Assembly (NCBI RefSeq): GCF_018613195.1
Contig: NZ_JAGGQQ010000021.1
Location: 1-57,796 of the forward strand
Length of the DNA stretch: 57,796 nt
Direction of reading: 5' to 3'
DNA from: Bacillus sp. ISL-45
Lineage (GTDB): Bacteria; Bacillota; Bacilli; Bacillales; Cytobacillaceae
In this document: piece after piece, positions 7,105 through 15,669 of the stretch
Layout of the letters: each line of letters begins with the position of its first letter
Numbering within the stretch: position 1 is the stretch's first letter
Made by a program: the position numbers and the translations under genes
Notes under the pieces: generated by a model
What the model was told of the DNA's origin: nothing
Seen by the model: only the letters and a program-made list of their open reading frames with translations
Databases searched by the model: none

Positions 7105-8628
7105 ATGGATATCGGGTCATATTTAGCGCAAAATGCAAGGAAAACACCGGAGAAGCTCGCGATTCAATGTGAAGGCAGGAGCTATACATACAAGCGGTTT
7201 AATGAGGAAGTGAACAAGTTTGCCCACGGACTGCTTAGCCTGGGGGTTAACAAAGGCGACAGGATTGCTTTAATGATGAGAAACTCTGATCAGTTTGTAT
7301 TTGCTTTTTTTGCTGGAGCTAAAATTGGTGCGGTAAACGTGCCGGTGAATTTCCGACTGACAGCATCCGAGGTCCATTACATACTGGAACAGTCTGGCGC
7401 TGTGCTGGTTATTTGCGATGATGAGTTCGAGGATATCATCACTTCTGCACGTGAAGGGACAAATACAGCTCATGTCATTTCGACTGGAACCCCTAGAACA
7501 GTTGGACATTATTCATTCGATAAAGTCCTTTCCGAAAATGCCGATGATCCACAAATTGAAATCAGCAATGATGATGACCTTGAAATCTTGTATACGTCCG
7601 GGACAACCGGCAGGCCCAAGGGTGCTTTGTTTGACCATAAACGAGTTTTCAATGTCGGCCTGACGATGATGATCAGCATGGGAATCAACCAGGAGGAAAG
7701 AATCCTCCATATCGCTCCGCTGTTCCACTCGGCACAGCTTAATCTTTTCCTGATATCAGGCGTCGTTCTTGGGGCAACCCATATCATTCATCGGGATTTT
7801 CATCCGGTTACAACGCTTGAAGCAATCCAGCAACATAAAATCACCCACTTTTTTGGAGTCCCGGCGATGTACAACTTTATGCTGCAGGTGCCGAATGCTT
7901 CTGATTATGACCTATCTTCGATTAAAAGATGCGGCTATGGTGCTGCACCAATGGCTCCGGAACTTGTCCGCAAAAGCATGGAGCTTTTCAGGACAGACCA
8001 GTTTTATAATCTATGCGGTCTGACTGAAGCTGGCCCTGGAGGCATATTGCTGGATCCGGAAGGGCATAAGCACCATTTTGGCAAGGGAGGAAAAGCCGCA
8101 TTCCTGACTGAAGCTAAAGTGGTGAATGAAGAAGGGAAAGATATAAAGCCTGGTGCAGTCGGTGAATTCATCATCAAAGGTGAATCCATTATGAAGGAAT
8201 ATTATAAGAAGCCGGAAGAAACGGCAAAGACAATCAAAAACGGCTGGCTTTATACCGGGGACCTGGCGACGGTCGATGAAAACGGATATATCACTCTCGT
8301 TGACCGGAAAAAAGACATGATCATTTCCGGCGGGGAAAATGTGTATTCAATTGAAGTAGAGGAAGTCCTTTATGAACATCCTGCTGTTCTGGAGGCAGCA
8401 ATCATCGGTCTGCCGGATGAAGTTTGGGGAGAAGCCGTCTGCGCAGTCATTGTGCCAAAGCAGGATGCAATAGTTGATGAGCAGGAGCTTAAGAGCTTTT
8501 GCCGCCAAAAACTTGCAGGCTATAAAGTTCCAAGAAAGATCTTCATCGAAGAGGCGTTGCCAAGGAATGCTTCTGGAAAAATACTAAAATACCAGCTTCG
8601 CCAGAAACTGAATGAAGTGAAGCTTTAA
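7105..8628 (+). CDS. AMP-forming acyl-CoA synthetase 1
   Basis: A 507-residue member of the adenylate-forming superfamily, which activates a carboxylic acid to acyl-AMP and then acyl-CoA. The phosphate-binding motif YTSGTTGRPKG begins near residue 163. The TGD motif, the hinge DRKKDMIISGGENV and the C-terminal ASGKILK lysine loop are present. No membrane segments; soluble cytosolic enzyme of usual length. It is the first gene of the sigma54-driven operon, so it would commit the substrate to the pathway. Fatty or another aliphatic/aromatic carboxylic acids are all possible; three different synthetases in one operon suggest several substrates or chain lengths. A GGGGGAAG ribosome site precedes the ATG. 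Confidence 0.88.
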   Translation: MDIGSYLAQNARKTPEKLAIQCEGRSYTYKRFNEEVNKFAHGLLSLGVNKGDRIALMMRNSDQFVFAFFAGAKIGAVNVPVNFRLTASEVHYILEQSGAVLVICDDEFEDIITSAREGTNTAHVISTGTPRTVGHYSFDKVLSENADDPQIEISNDDDLEILYTSGTTGRPKGALFDHKRVFNVGLTMMISMGINQEERILHIAPLFHSAQLNLFLISGVVLGATHIIHRDFHPVTTLEAIQQHKITHFFGVPAMYNFMLQVPNASDYDLSSIKRCGYGAAPMAPELVRKSMELFRTDQFYNLCGLTEAGPGGILLDPEGHKHHFGKGGKAAFLTEAKVVNEEGKDIKPGAVGEFIIKGESIMKEYYKKPEETAKTIKNGWLYTGDLATVDENGYITLVDRKKDMIISGGENVYSIEVEEVLYEHPAVLEAAIIGLPDEVWGEAVCAVIVPKQDAIVDEQELKSFCRQKLAGYKVPRKIFIEEALPRNASGKILKYQLRQKLNEVKL

Positions 8629-8654
8629 TAGTTTGAGTGAGAGGGGAGTCAATT

Positions 8655-9800
8655 ATGAAACATCCTTATTTAACAGATGACCATGAAATTTTTCGCAGGT
8701 CACTGAGGAAATTTTTAGAGAAGGAGGCATATCCATTTTACGAACAGTGGGAGGAAGAGCGACTGATACCGCGGTCCTTCTGGGAGAAAATGGGCGATCA
8801 GGGCTATCTTTGCCCTGATATCGATGAAGAATACGGCGGCAGTGAAGTCGACTGGGGATTCGCAGTTGTCATCAATGAAGAGCTTGAGCGGGTGGGCTCA
8901 GGCCTGGTTGGCGTAGGGCTGCATAATGACATCGTAGTTCCGTATATCACTTCCTATGGAACAGAGGAGCAGAAAAAACGCTGGCTGCCAAATTGTACCT
9001 CAGGTAAAACCATTACCGCGATTGCAATGACAGAGCCAGGGACAGGGTCGGATCTGGCGAACATACAGACAACAGCAATCCTTGATGGCGACCACTATAT
9101 TTTAAATGGGCAAAAGACTTTCATCACCAATGGAATCCAGTCTGATTTGATTGTCGTAGCCTGCAAAACCGATCCAAAAGCGAACCCCAAGCATAAAGGT
9201 GTCAGCTTGCTGGTCGTTGAGCGGGATACACCTGGTTTTACCCGAGGGAGGAAGCTGAATAAAGTGGGACTGCACTGTCAGGATACGTCAGAGCTTATCT
9301 TCGAAGAGTGCCGTGTTCCAAAGGAAAACCTGCTGGGTGAGGAAGGGAAAGGCTTCCTTTATCTAATGGAAAAGCTCCAGCAGGAACGACTGCTTGTTGC
9401 GATTGCAGCCCAGACCGCATCTGAGGTCATGCTGAAGCAGACGATCGAGTATGTCAAAAGCCGGGAAGCATTTGGCAAGCCGGTCAGCAAGTTCCAGAAT
9501 ACGCAATTCAAGATAGTCGAGATGGCGACAGAAATCGAAATGGGCAGAGCTTTCCTTGACCAGCTGATTGCCGAGCATATCGAAGGCAAGGATGTTGTCA
9601 CAAAGGTATCGATGGCAAAGTGGAAGCTGACAGACAGCGCGAGGAAAATTGCCGCAGAATGCATGCAGCTCCACGGTGGATATGGATACATGGAAGAATA
9701 CGAGATTGCGAGAAGGTTTCGTGATATCCCGGTTGCCAGCATCTATGCAGGAACGAACGAAATCATGAAAACCATCATTGCTAAAAACCTGGGTTTGTAG
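8655..9800 (+). CDS. Acyl-CoA dehydrogenase, LCAD/isovaleryl-like active site
   Basis: A 381-residue FAD-dependent acyl-CoA dehydrogenase that introduces the alpha,beta double bond and passes electrons to ETF. TEPGTGSD near residue 126, KTFITNG near 154 and the C-terminal LHGGYGYMEEY block are diagnostic. At the position where medium-chain enzymes carry the catalytic Glu (YEGT), this protein has YAGTNEI. A Glu in QERLLVA, residue 244, matches the alternative base used by long-chain and isovaleryl-CoA dehydrogenases; this points to long or branched substrates (inference). The start is set at ATG 8655, after GAGGGGAG, and not at an upstream in-frame GTG at 8637 that lies before that site. Confidence 0.9.
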   Translation: MKHPYLTDDHEIFRRSLRKFLEKEAYPFYEQWEEERLIPRSFWEKMGDQGYLCPDIDEEYGGSEVDWGFAVVINEELERVGSGLVGVGLHNDIVVPYITSYGTEEQKKRWLPNCTSGKTITAIAMTEPGTGSDLANIQTTAILDGDHYILNGQKTFITNGIQSDLIVVACKTDPKANPKHKGVSLLVVERDTPGFTRGRKLNKVGLHCQDTSELIFEECRVPKENLLGEEGKGFLYLMEKLQQERLLVAIAAQTASEVMLKQTIEYVKSREAFGKPVSKFQNTQFKIVEMATEIEMGRAFLDQLIAEHIEGKDVVTKVSMAKWKLTDSARKIAAECMQLHGGYGYMEEYEIARRFRDIPVASIYAGTNEIMKTIIAKNLGL

Positions 9801-9832
9801 AAAATCAGATTTTCAGAAAGGAAGATGAAAAC

Positions 9833-10987
9833 ATGCGTGAGGTTGTAATCGTTGAAGCCGTAAGGACGCCTGTCGGCAGAAGGAAGGGTTTATTGAAGGA
9901 TATCAGGCCGGATGAGCTGGCTGCAGGAGTTTTAAAAGAGGTTGTAAAGCGGGCCGGAATCAATGCAGGACTTGTAGAGGATGTCATCCTCGGCTGTGTA
10001 ACACAGTCAGGCGAACAGGCTGGAGATATTGCCAGGGTAGCGGCTTTGACAGCCGGTTTCCCGATTGAAGTACCAGGAACAACGATTGACCGCCAATGCG
10101 GATCGAGTCAGCAGGCAGTCCATTTTGCGGCCCAGGCGATCCTTGCAGGGGACATGGATGTCGTCATTGCCGGCGGCGTGGAGAATATGACACGTGTTCC
10201 AATGGGGTCTAATTATCAGGAAGCCAACCCTTTCAGCCCTAAATTAAGAGAACAATACGAGATGATCCATCAGGGATTATCCGCAGAACGGATTGCGGAG
10301 AAATATGGTTTTACCCGGCGGGAACTTGATGAGTTCTCTGCAGAAAGCCATCGCCGGGCTTTGAAGGCGCAGGCAGAGGGGTATTTTAAAAAAGAAATCA
10401 TGCCCCTCGAGATCACACTCGAAAATGGTGAAACAACTTTGGTGACGGAAGATTCAGGGCCTCGCGAAGGAACGACTCCTGAAGTTTTGGCCGGGTTGAA
10501 AACGGTCTTTAAAGAGGATGGTGTCATCCATGCCGGGAACTCGAGCCAGATCAGTGACGGTGCAGGTGTCCTGCTTTTGATGGACCGTGAAAAAGCTGAA
10601 GAGTTAGGCTTGAAGCCGCGGTTCAAGGTTCACACCAGGGTTGTGGTAGGTTCAGATCCGACATTGATGCTGACAGGACCAATTCCGGCAACGGAAAAAG
10701 TCCTCAAAAAAGCCGGCCTGAAGCTGGAGGATATCGATGTCTTCGAGGTGAACGAAGCATTCGCTCCTGTACCGATGGCATGGCTGAAGGAAACGGGAGC
10801 GGACCCTGCAAAACTCAATCCGAATGGAGGAGCAATCGCGCTTGGCCACCCTCTTGGAGCGAGCGGCGCCCGCCTGATGATTTCGATGATGTCCGAACTT
10901 GAAAGGACCGGCGGACGCTACGGCCTTCAGACAATGTGCGAAGGGCACGGCATGGCAAACGCCACCATTATTGAACGTCTGGATTAA
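9833..10987 (+). CDS. Thiolase (acetyl-CoA acyltransferase)
   Basis: A 384-residue type I thiolase performing CoA-dependent cleavage of 3-ketoacyl-CoA to acetyl-CoA plus a shortened acyl-CoA. The nucleophile Cys89 is in DRQCGSSQQ, His339 in GHPLGASGAR and the second Cys369 in CEGHGMANA; length and order are normal. It is separated by 32 bp from the dehydrogenase gene and has a GAAAGGAAG site. The degradative direction is favoured by the operon content; a biosynthetic role cannot be excluded from sequence alone. A 115-bp gap follows before the next gene, holding only a short GCCAA/TTGGC inverted repeat. Confidence 0.93.
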   Translation: MREVVIVEAVRTPVGRRKGLLKDIRPDELAAGVLKEVVKRAGINAGLVEDVILGCVTQSGEQAGDIARVAALTAGFPIEVPGTTIDRQCGSSQQAVHFAAQAILAGDMDVVIAGGVENMTRVPMGSNYQEANPFSPKLREQYEMIHQGLSAERIAEKYGFTRRELDEFSAESHRRALKAQAEGYFKKEIMPLEITLENGETTLVTEDSGPREGTTPEVLAGLKTVFKEDGVIHAGNSSQISDGAGVLLLMDREKAEELGLKPRFKVHTRVVVGSDPTLMLTGPIPATEKVLKKAGLKLEDIDVFEVNEAFAPVPMAWLKETGADPAKLNPNGGAIALGHPLGASGARLMISMMSELERTGGRYGLQTMCEGHGMANATIIERLD

Positions 10988-11111
10988 AAGAATGCCAACA
11001 TTTATTGGCGCCTGAAAACAGCAAAAGTAAGAAAAATAGGTCACCAATGAGACTACTATAAACTGCTACTCTGTAAAGCATAAAATCGACATTTTATTAG
11101 GAGGAATGCAA

Positions 11112-12683
11112 ATGAGCACAACGATCGGCAAAATCTTTGACCTGACGGTAATGAAATTCCCGAACAAGGAAGCCCTCTATGATGTCCGCAAAAATGTCCG
11201 CTTTACTTATAGTGAATGGAATGAGGAAGTGAACAGGCTTGCCAATGCGCTCCTTGCTGAAGGAGTGAAGAAAGGCGACCGGGTTTCTGCGTTCACATTT
11301 AATACCGAGGAATTGGGTACTGCGTTTTTCGCCTGTGCGAAAATTGGCGCAGTCTTCAATCCTATCAATTTCCGGCTGATGGGAGAAGAGGTCGCCTTTA
11401 TCCTGGGTGACGCAGAGCCAAAGGTCATCCTTTTTGAAAAGGCGGTGGAGCCAGTCATCGCCGCTATTGAAAGGCGATTCCCGCATATCGCTTTCTGGTA
11501 CATCGACAAAGATACACCAGAGTATGCCCAAAGCTATCATGAAAAAGTGAAAGCTGCGGAAACAAAGCCTGTTGATATTGAGGTAGATGAAAACGATCTG
11601 TACGCGATCATGTATACAAGCGGGACCACCGGCAGGCCAAAAGGCGTTATGCACAAGCACCGCAATATGGTCGAGCAGAGTATCATCGTTGTAGGTGCAA
11701 CCAAACTAGGTGCAAAAGATAAAGGGTTGGTGACTGCGCCAATGTTTCACTGTGCTGAGCTCCATTGCGCATTCCTGCCTAGAATCCATGTGGGCGGCAG
11801 CAATGTCATCCTCCATCAATTCGCCCCAAAGAAGGTTCTTGAACTGATTGATTCTGAAAAAATCACGAAGTTCTTCGCGGCGCCAACAATGTGGAATATG
11901 CTTTTGCAGGAGAACCTGGAAGACTATAATATCGAAAGTCTGGAGCTGGGTCTGTATGGAGCAGCCCCTATGGCGCCTTCGCTTGTCCATGCCTGCCATG
12001 ACAAGCTGGGCATCAAGCTGGTCCAGGCGTATGGGATGACGGAGATGGGTCCTGCGATCACCTTCTTATCTGAGGATGACCAGCTGACAAAAGCAGGTGC
12101 TGCTGGCCAGGCTTGCCTTAACCATGAGATCAGGATCGTCCGGCCGAACGAGGATGGCCCATCCGACCCCGACGATATCCTGCCTCCAGGCGAAAGCGGG
12201 GAAATTATCGTCCAGGGCCCATGCATGATGACTGGTTACTTCAATCGTGAAGAGGCTTCTGAAAAAGCGATGTATAAAGGCTGGTACCATTCGGGTGATA
12301 TCGGCTACCTGGATGAACAGGGTTATCTTTGGGTCAAAGACAGGGTGGATGACATGATTATCAGCGGGGGTGAAAACATTTATCCGCGAGAGGTAGAAGA
12401 TGTTCTCCATGCCCATGAAGGTGTCCTTGATGTCGCGATTGTCGGCCAGCCGGATGACCGTTGGGGCGAATCAGTAACTGCTTTTGTCGTGAAAAAAGAT
12501 CACGAGGTCACCGAAGGAGATTTAGATGAGTGGTGCAAAAACAGTGACAGCCTGGCAAATTACAAGCGGCCGCGTAAATATATCTTTGTAGATGCACTCC
12601 CTAGGAATGCAAGCGGAAAGATCCAGAAGTTCATGCTGCGTAAGCAAATGGAAGAACTGTTTTCAAAAGGGCAGCCGACGTAA
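11112..12683 (+). CDS. AMP-forming acyl-CoA synthetase 2
   Basis: A 523-residue adenylate-forming ligase with YTSGTTGRPKG near residue 168, the AYGMTEMGPA motif, TGYFNREEAS, GD and hinge DRVDDMIISGGENIYP, and the C-terminal ASGKIQK lysine loop. It belongs to the long-chain fatty-acid-CoA ligase-like group; the real acid is unknown. ATG 11112 is chosen over the in-frame ATG at 11106 because AGGAGG at 11099-11104 is only 1 nt from the earlier codon and 7 nt from this one. It is clearly different from synthetases 1 and 3, so the three copies are diverged paralogues and not a recent duplication. Confidence 0.88.
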   Translation: MSTTIGKIFDLTVMKFPNKEALYDVRKNVRFTYSEWNEEVNRLANALLAEGVKKGDRVSAFTFNTEELGTAFFACAKIGAVFNPINFRLMGEEVAFILGDAEPKVILFEKAVEPVIAAIERRFPHIAFWYIDKDTPEYAQSYHEKVKAAETKPVDIEVDENDLYAIMYTSGTTGRPKGVMHKHRNMVEQSIIVVGATKLGAKDKGLVTAPMFHCAELHCAFLPRIHVGGSNVILHQFAPKKVLELIDSEKITKFFAAPTMWNMLLQENLEDYNIESLELGLYGAAPMAPSLVHACHDKLGIKLVQAYGMTEMGPAITFLSEDDQLTKAGAAGQACLNHEIRIVRPNEDGPSDPDDILPPGESGEIIVQGPCMMTGYFNREEASEKAMYKGWYHSGDIGYLDEQGYLWVKDRVDDMIISGGENIYPREVEDVLHAHEGVLDVAIVGQPDDRWGESVTAFVVKKDHEVTEGDLDEWCKNSDSLANYKRPRKYIFVDALPRNASGKIQKFMLRKQMEELFSKGQPT

Positions 12684-12701
12684 TGGAAAGGATTTTTTAA
12701 T

Positions 12702-13784
12702 ATGCTGGAAGGAATTAAAATAGTAGACTTCACAAATTATATTCCCGGACCTTTTGCGACCTTGAGACTGGCAGAACTGGGGGCTGAGATTGTCAAAGTC
12801 GAAGCGCCGGAGGGAGACCCGGCAAGGAATACAGGAGAAGGCTATGTATTTAACGCCCATAACCGCGGCAAAAAGAGTATCGTCATCAATCTGAAACAGG
12901 CAGAAGGAAAGCTGCTTGCCCTTGACTTACTCGCCAGGGCGGATGTTGTTGTTGAGAGTTTCAGGCCTGGAGTGATGGATAAGCTTGGACTCGGGTATGA
13001 AGCAGTAAAAAAGGTCAACTCAGGAATCGTCTATTGCTCGGTGACGGGTTACGGCAGGAACGGGGAAATGGGCAGCCTGGGCAGTCATGACCTGAATTAT
13101 ATGAGCTTGAGCGGCGCTTTGGCCCAGATGAAGAACGATAAAGGAAGACCGGTTCATCCAACCCATACTTTTTCTGATTATATCGGGGGACTGGCGGCCA
13201 GTGAGAGAATCCTTGCTGCACTTGTTGCCAGGGGGAAAACTGGCGAAGGCAGCTATCACTGCATTTCCATTGCTGACAGCATGGCAGCCTTGATGGCAAA
13301 CCATGTCCTGATTGAAAAAGAAACTGGCTATCAAAATGGCGTTTCTGTGCTGAATGGTACTGTCATTGGGTATGGGCTGTACGAAACAAAAGGTGCCCGC
13401 TATGTCAGCCTTGGCGCACTGGAACCAAAGTTCTGGCACAACTTTTGTCGAGCTGTCGGCCGGGAGGATTGGCTGTCCGCCCATTATTCCAGCCCGGAAA
13501 ACACAAATCCTGTTTATCTTGAGCTTGTTGATTTGTTTAAAAGCAAGTCGCTCTCTGAATGGGCGGATTTTGGCATGAAGGTCGACTGTTGCCTTACACC
13601 TGTACTTGAGGCGGGAGAACTGGCTCACTATCCATATTGGCGAGAAAAGAATTTTGTATTGCCAGAAGGCCAAATTAAAATGCATGGAGATTTGCCAGCA
13701 CAAGAGGATGCAGCTCCACCGAAAAAAGGAGAACAGACAGAAGAGGTTTTAAGAGATTGGCTCAGTATAAAAAGCAGCAATTAA
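12702..13784 (+). CDS. Class III CoA-transferase (CaiB/BaiF family)
   Basis: A 360-residue family III CoA-transferase. The N-terminus GIKIVDFTNYIPGPFAT and the ELGAEIVKVEAPEGDPAR block are typical; the family includes alpha-methylacyl-CoA racemases, which share the fold. Such enzymes move CoA between carboxylates without ATP, or epimerise 2-methylacyl-CoA. With an LCAD/isovaleryl-like dehydrogenase in the operon, a role with branched-chain or methyl-branched acids is attractive but unproven. It starts 18 bp after synthetase 2. Length is slightly below the 380-400 residues common in the family. Confidence 0.85.
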   Translation: MLEGIKIVDFTNYIPGPFATLRLAELGAEIVKVEAPEGDPARNTGEGYVFNAHNRGKKSIVINLKQAEGKLLALDLLARADVVVESFRPGVMDKLGLGYEAVKKVNSGIVYCSVTGYGRNGEMGSLGSHDLNYMSLSGALAQMKNDKGRPVHPTHTFSDYIGGLAASERILAALVARGKTGEGSYHCISIADSMAALMANHVLIEKETGYQNGVSVLNGTVIGYGLYETKGARYVSLGALEPKFWHNFCRAVGREDWLSAHYSSPENTNPVYLELVDLFKSKSLSEWADFGMKVDCCLTPVLEAGELAHYPYWREKNFVLPEGQIKMHGDLPAQEDAAPPKKGEQTEEVLRDWLSIKSSN

Positions 13785-13829
13785 TAGAGGGAAATACCTA
13801 ATTTAATAAGTGGAAGGGGAATGTCGGTT

Positions 13830-15449
13830 ATGATGAATGTTCCATTGACAGTAGGATCGCTATTGGAAAGAGCAGAAAAATTTTTCCCGAAAAAGCAGGT
13901 GGTATCTCGTACACAATCAGGTATTCACCGGTTCACTTACAAGGAGATTGGCAAGAGGACACGCAGACTCGCCAGTGCGCTTGAAAAGCTCGGTGTGGAA
14001 AAAGGCGACAGAGTTGGCACTTTTGCCTGGAATCACCATCGCCATCTTGAAGTCTACTTCGCCGCTCCGGGTATGGGGGCAGTTCTTCATACCATCAACA
14101 TCCGCCTGTCAGCAGAACATGTCTCTTACATTATCAATCATGCAGAAGACAAGGTGCTGCTTGTCGATGAGGATTTGGTGCCGCTGATTGAGCGGAGCAA
14201 GGACCAATTTAAAACAGTAGAGGCATACATCATCATGACCGACAAAGACGAACTGCCCGACACAACTTTGGAGCCAGTCTATTCCTATGAGAAGCTTCTT
14301 CGCGATGCCAGTCCTGAATTTGAATTCGTGAAAGATATTGATGAAAATGATCCGGCAGGGATGTGCTACACTTCTGCAACCACTGGCAATCCTAAAGGTG
14401 TTGTTTATTCTCACAGAGGCATTGTCCTCCATAGCTTCGCATTCGGGTTGGCGGATACAGCAGCACTTTCTGAAACTGATGTGGTACTGCCTGTGGTGCC
14501 AATGTTCCATGCCAATGCCTGGGGTCTGCCATTCGCTGCTACATGGTTCGGCTCGACTCAGGTGCTGCCTGGGCCGCTGTTCACACCTAAGCTGCTTGCT
14601 GATCTCATTGAACAGGAAAAAGTCACCTTCACCGCAGGAGTGCCGACGATTTGGCTCGGCCTACTGAATGAGCTTGAAAATGGAAGCTATGATACCTCTT
14701 CGCTCAGATCAATTGTCTGTGGCGGTTCTGCAGCGCCGCGTGGCATGATAAAGGCGTTTGAAACAAAATATAAAATTCCATTCCTGCACGCATACGGTAT
14801 GACAGAGACCACTCCGCTGGCAACAGTATCACGCCTGAAGAGCTACCAGGTCGGCTTGGACGAAGATGAAATTTTAGATATCCGCTCAAAGCAAGGACTC
14901 CTTGTGCCTGGGCTTGAAATGAAAGTCATCGGCGGAAATGGCGAAGTGAAGTGGGATGGAGAAGAAATGGGAGAACTATTGCTGCGTGGACCATGGATTG
15001 CCGATGAATATTATAAGGATGAGCGTTCGGCAGATGCCTTTCGCGATGGCTGGCTGTACACCGGGGATGTGGCCACTGTTGATGAAGAGGGTGTCATCAA
15101 GCTAGTCGACCGCACGAAGGATCTGATCAAGAGCGGCGGCGAATGGATTTCATCGGTCGACCTTGAGAATGCCCTGATGGCTCACGAGGCTGTATTCGAA
15201 GCGAGTGTCGTTGCCGTCCCTCACCAGCAATGGCAGGAACGGCCGGTTGCATGCGTCGTACTGAAGGAACAATATAGAGGCAAGGTCGATAAGCAGGAGA
15301 TTCTCGAATTCATCGCCCCGCAGTTCGCCAAGTGGTGGCTGCCGGATGATGTTGTATTCATGGAGGAGATCCCAAAGACCTCGGTCGGCAAATTCCTGAA
15401 ACGCGCACTAAGAGACCAGTTGAAAGATCATCTGGTACAGAATTCTTAA
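13830..15449 (+). CDS. AMP-forming acyl-CoA synthetase 3 (AlkK-like)
   Basis: A 539-residue adenylate-forming ligase resembling medium/long-chain fatty-acid-CoA ligases of the AlkK type ([47 protein letters not shown]). The phosphate loop near residue 180 reads [11 protein letters not shown], with Ala in place of the usual Gly after Ser. The hinge [16 protein letters not shown] and terminal SVGKFLKR lysine are intact. ATG 13830 is preferred: GGAAGGGGA ends at 13820, directly against an upstream in-frame ATG at 13821. Last gene of the island operon, followed by a terminator. Confidence 0.87.
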   Translation: MMNVPLTVGSLLERAEKFFPKKQVVSRTQSGIHRFTYKEIGKRTRRLASALEKLGVEKGDRVGTFAWNHHRHLEVYFAAPGMGAVLHTINIRLSAEHVSYIINHAEDKVLLVDEDLVPLIERSKDQFKTVEAYIIMTDKDELPDTTLEPVYSYEKLLRDASPEFEFVKDIDENDPAGMCYTSATTGNPKGVVYSHRGIVLHSFAFGLADTAALSETDVVLPVVPMFHANAWGLPFAATWFGSTQVLPGPLFTPKLLADLIEQEKVTFTAGVPTIWLGLLNELENGSYDTSSLRSIVCGGSAAPRGMIKAFETKYKIPFLHAYGMTETTPLATVSRLKSYQVGLDEDEILDIRSKQGLLVPGLEMKVIGGNGEVKWDGEEMGELLLRGPWIADEYYKDERSADAFRDGWLYTGDVATVDEEGVIKLVDRTKDLIKSGGEWISSVDLENALMAHEAVFEASVVAVPHQQWQERPVACVVLKEQYRGKVDKQEILEFIAPQFAKWWLPDDVVFMEEIPKTSVGKFLKRALRDQLKDHLVQNS

Positions 15450-15473
15450 AAATTATATGAAAAACATTAAAAG

Positions 15474-15506
15474 CAGCAACGTCTTAATAAACGGTGCTGT
15501 TTTTTA
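15474..15506 (+). terminator. Intrinsic terminator of the acyl-CoA operon
   Basis: CAGCAACGT pairs with ACGGTGCTG (one mismatch) around an 8-nt loop and is followed by six T. Confidence 0.8.
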
Positions 15507-15669
15507 GTTGTAAAATAAAATAATTAAGCCTATAAAAAATTTCAGCACCTAAAAGCAAAATAAATTATTCTCTTTCAATTCAAAAAATTCACCAAAAGAG
15601 GTATTATAGAAGATATAAAAATTCGTAAGCCGAAATAATCAAGGTCGTTTCAACGGGGGTCTTATCTTC

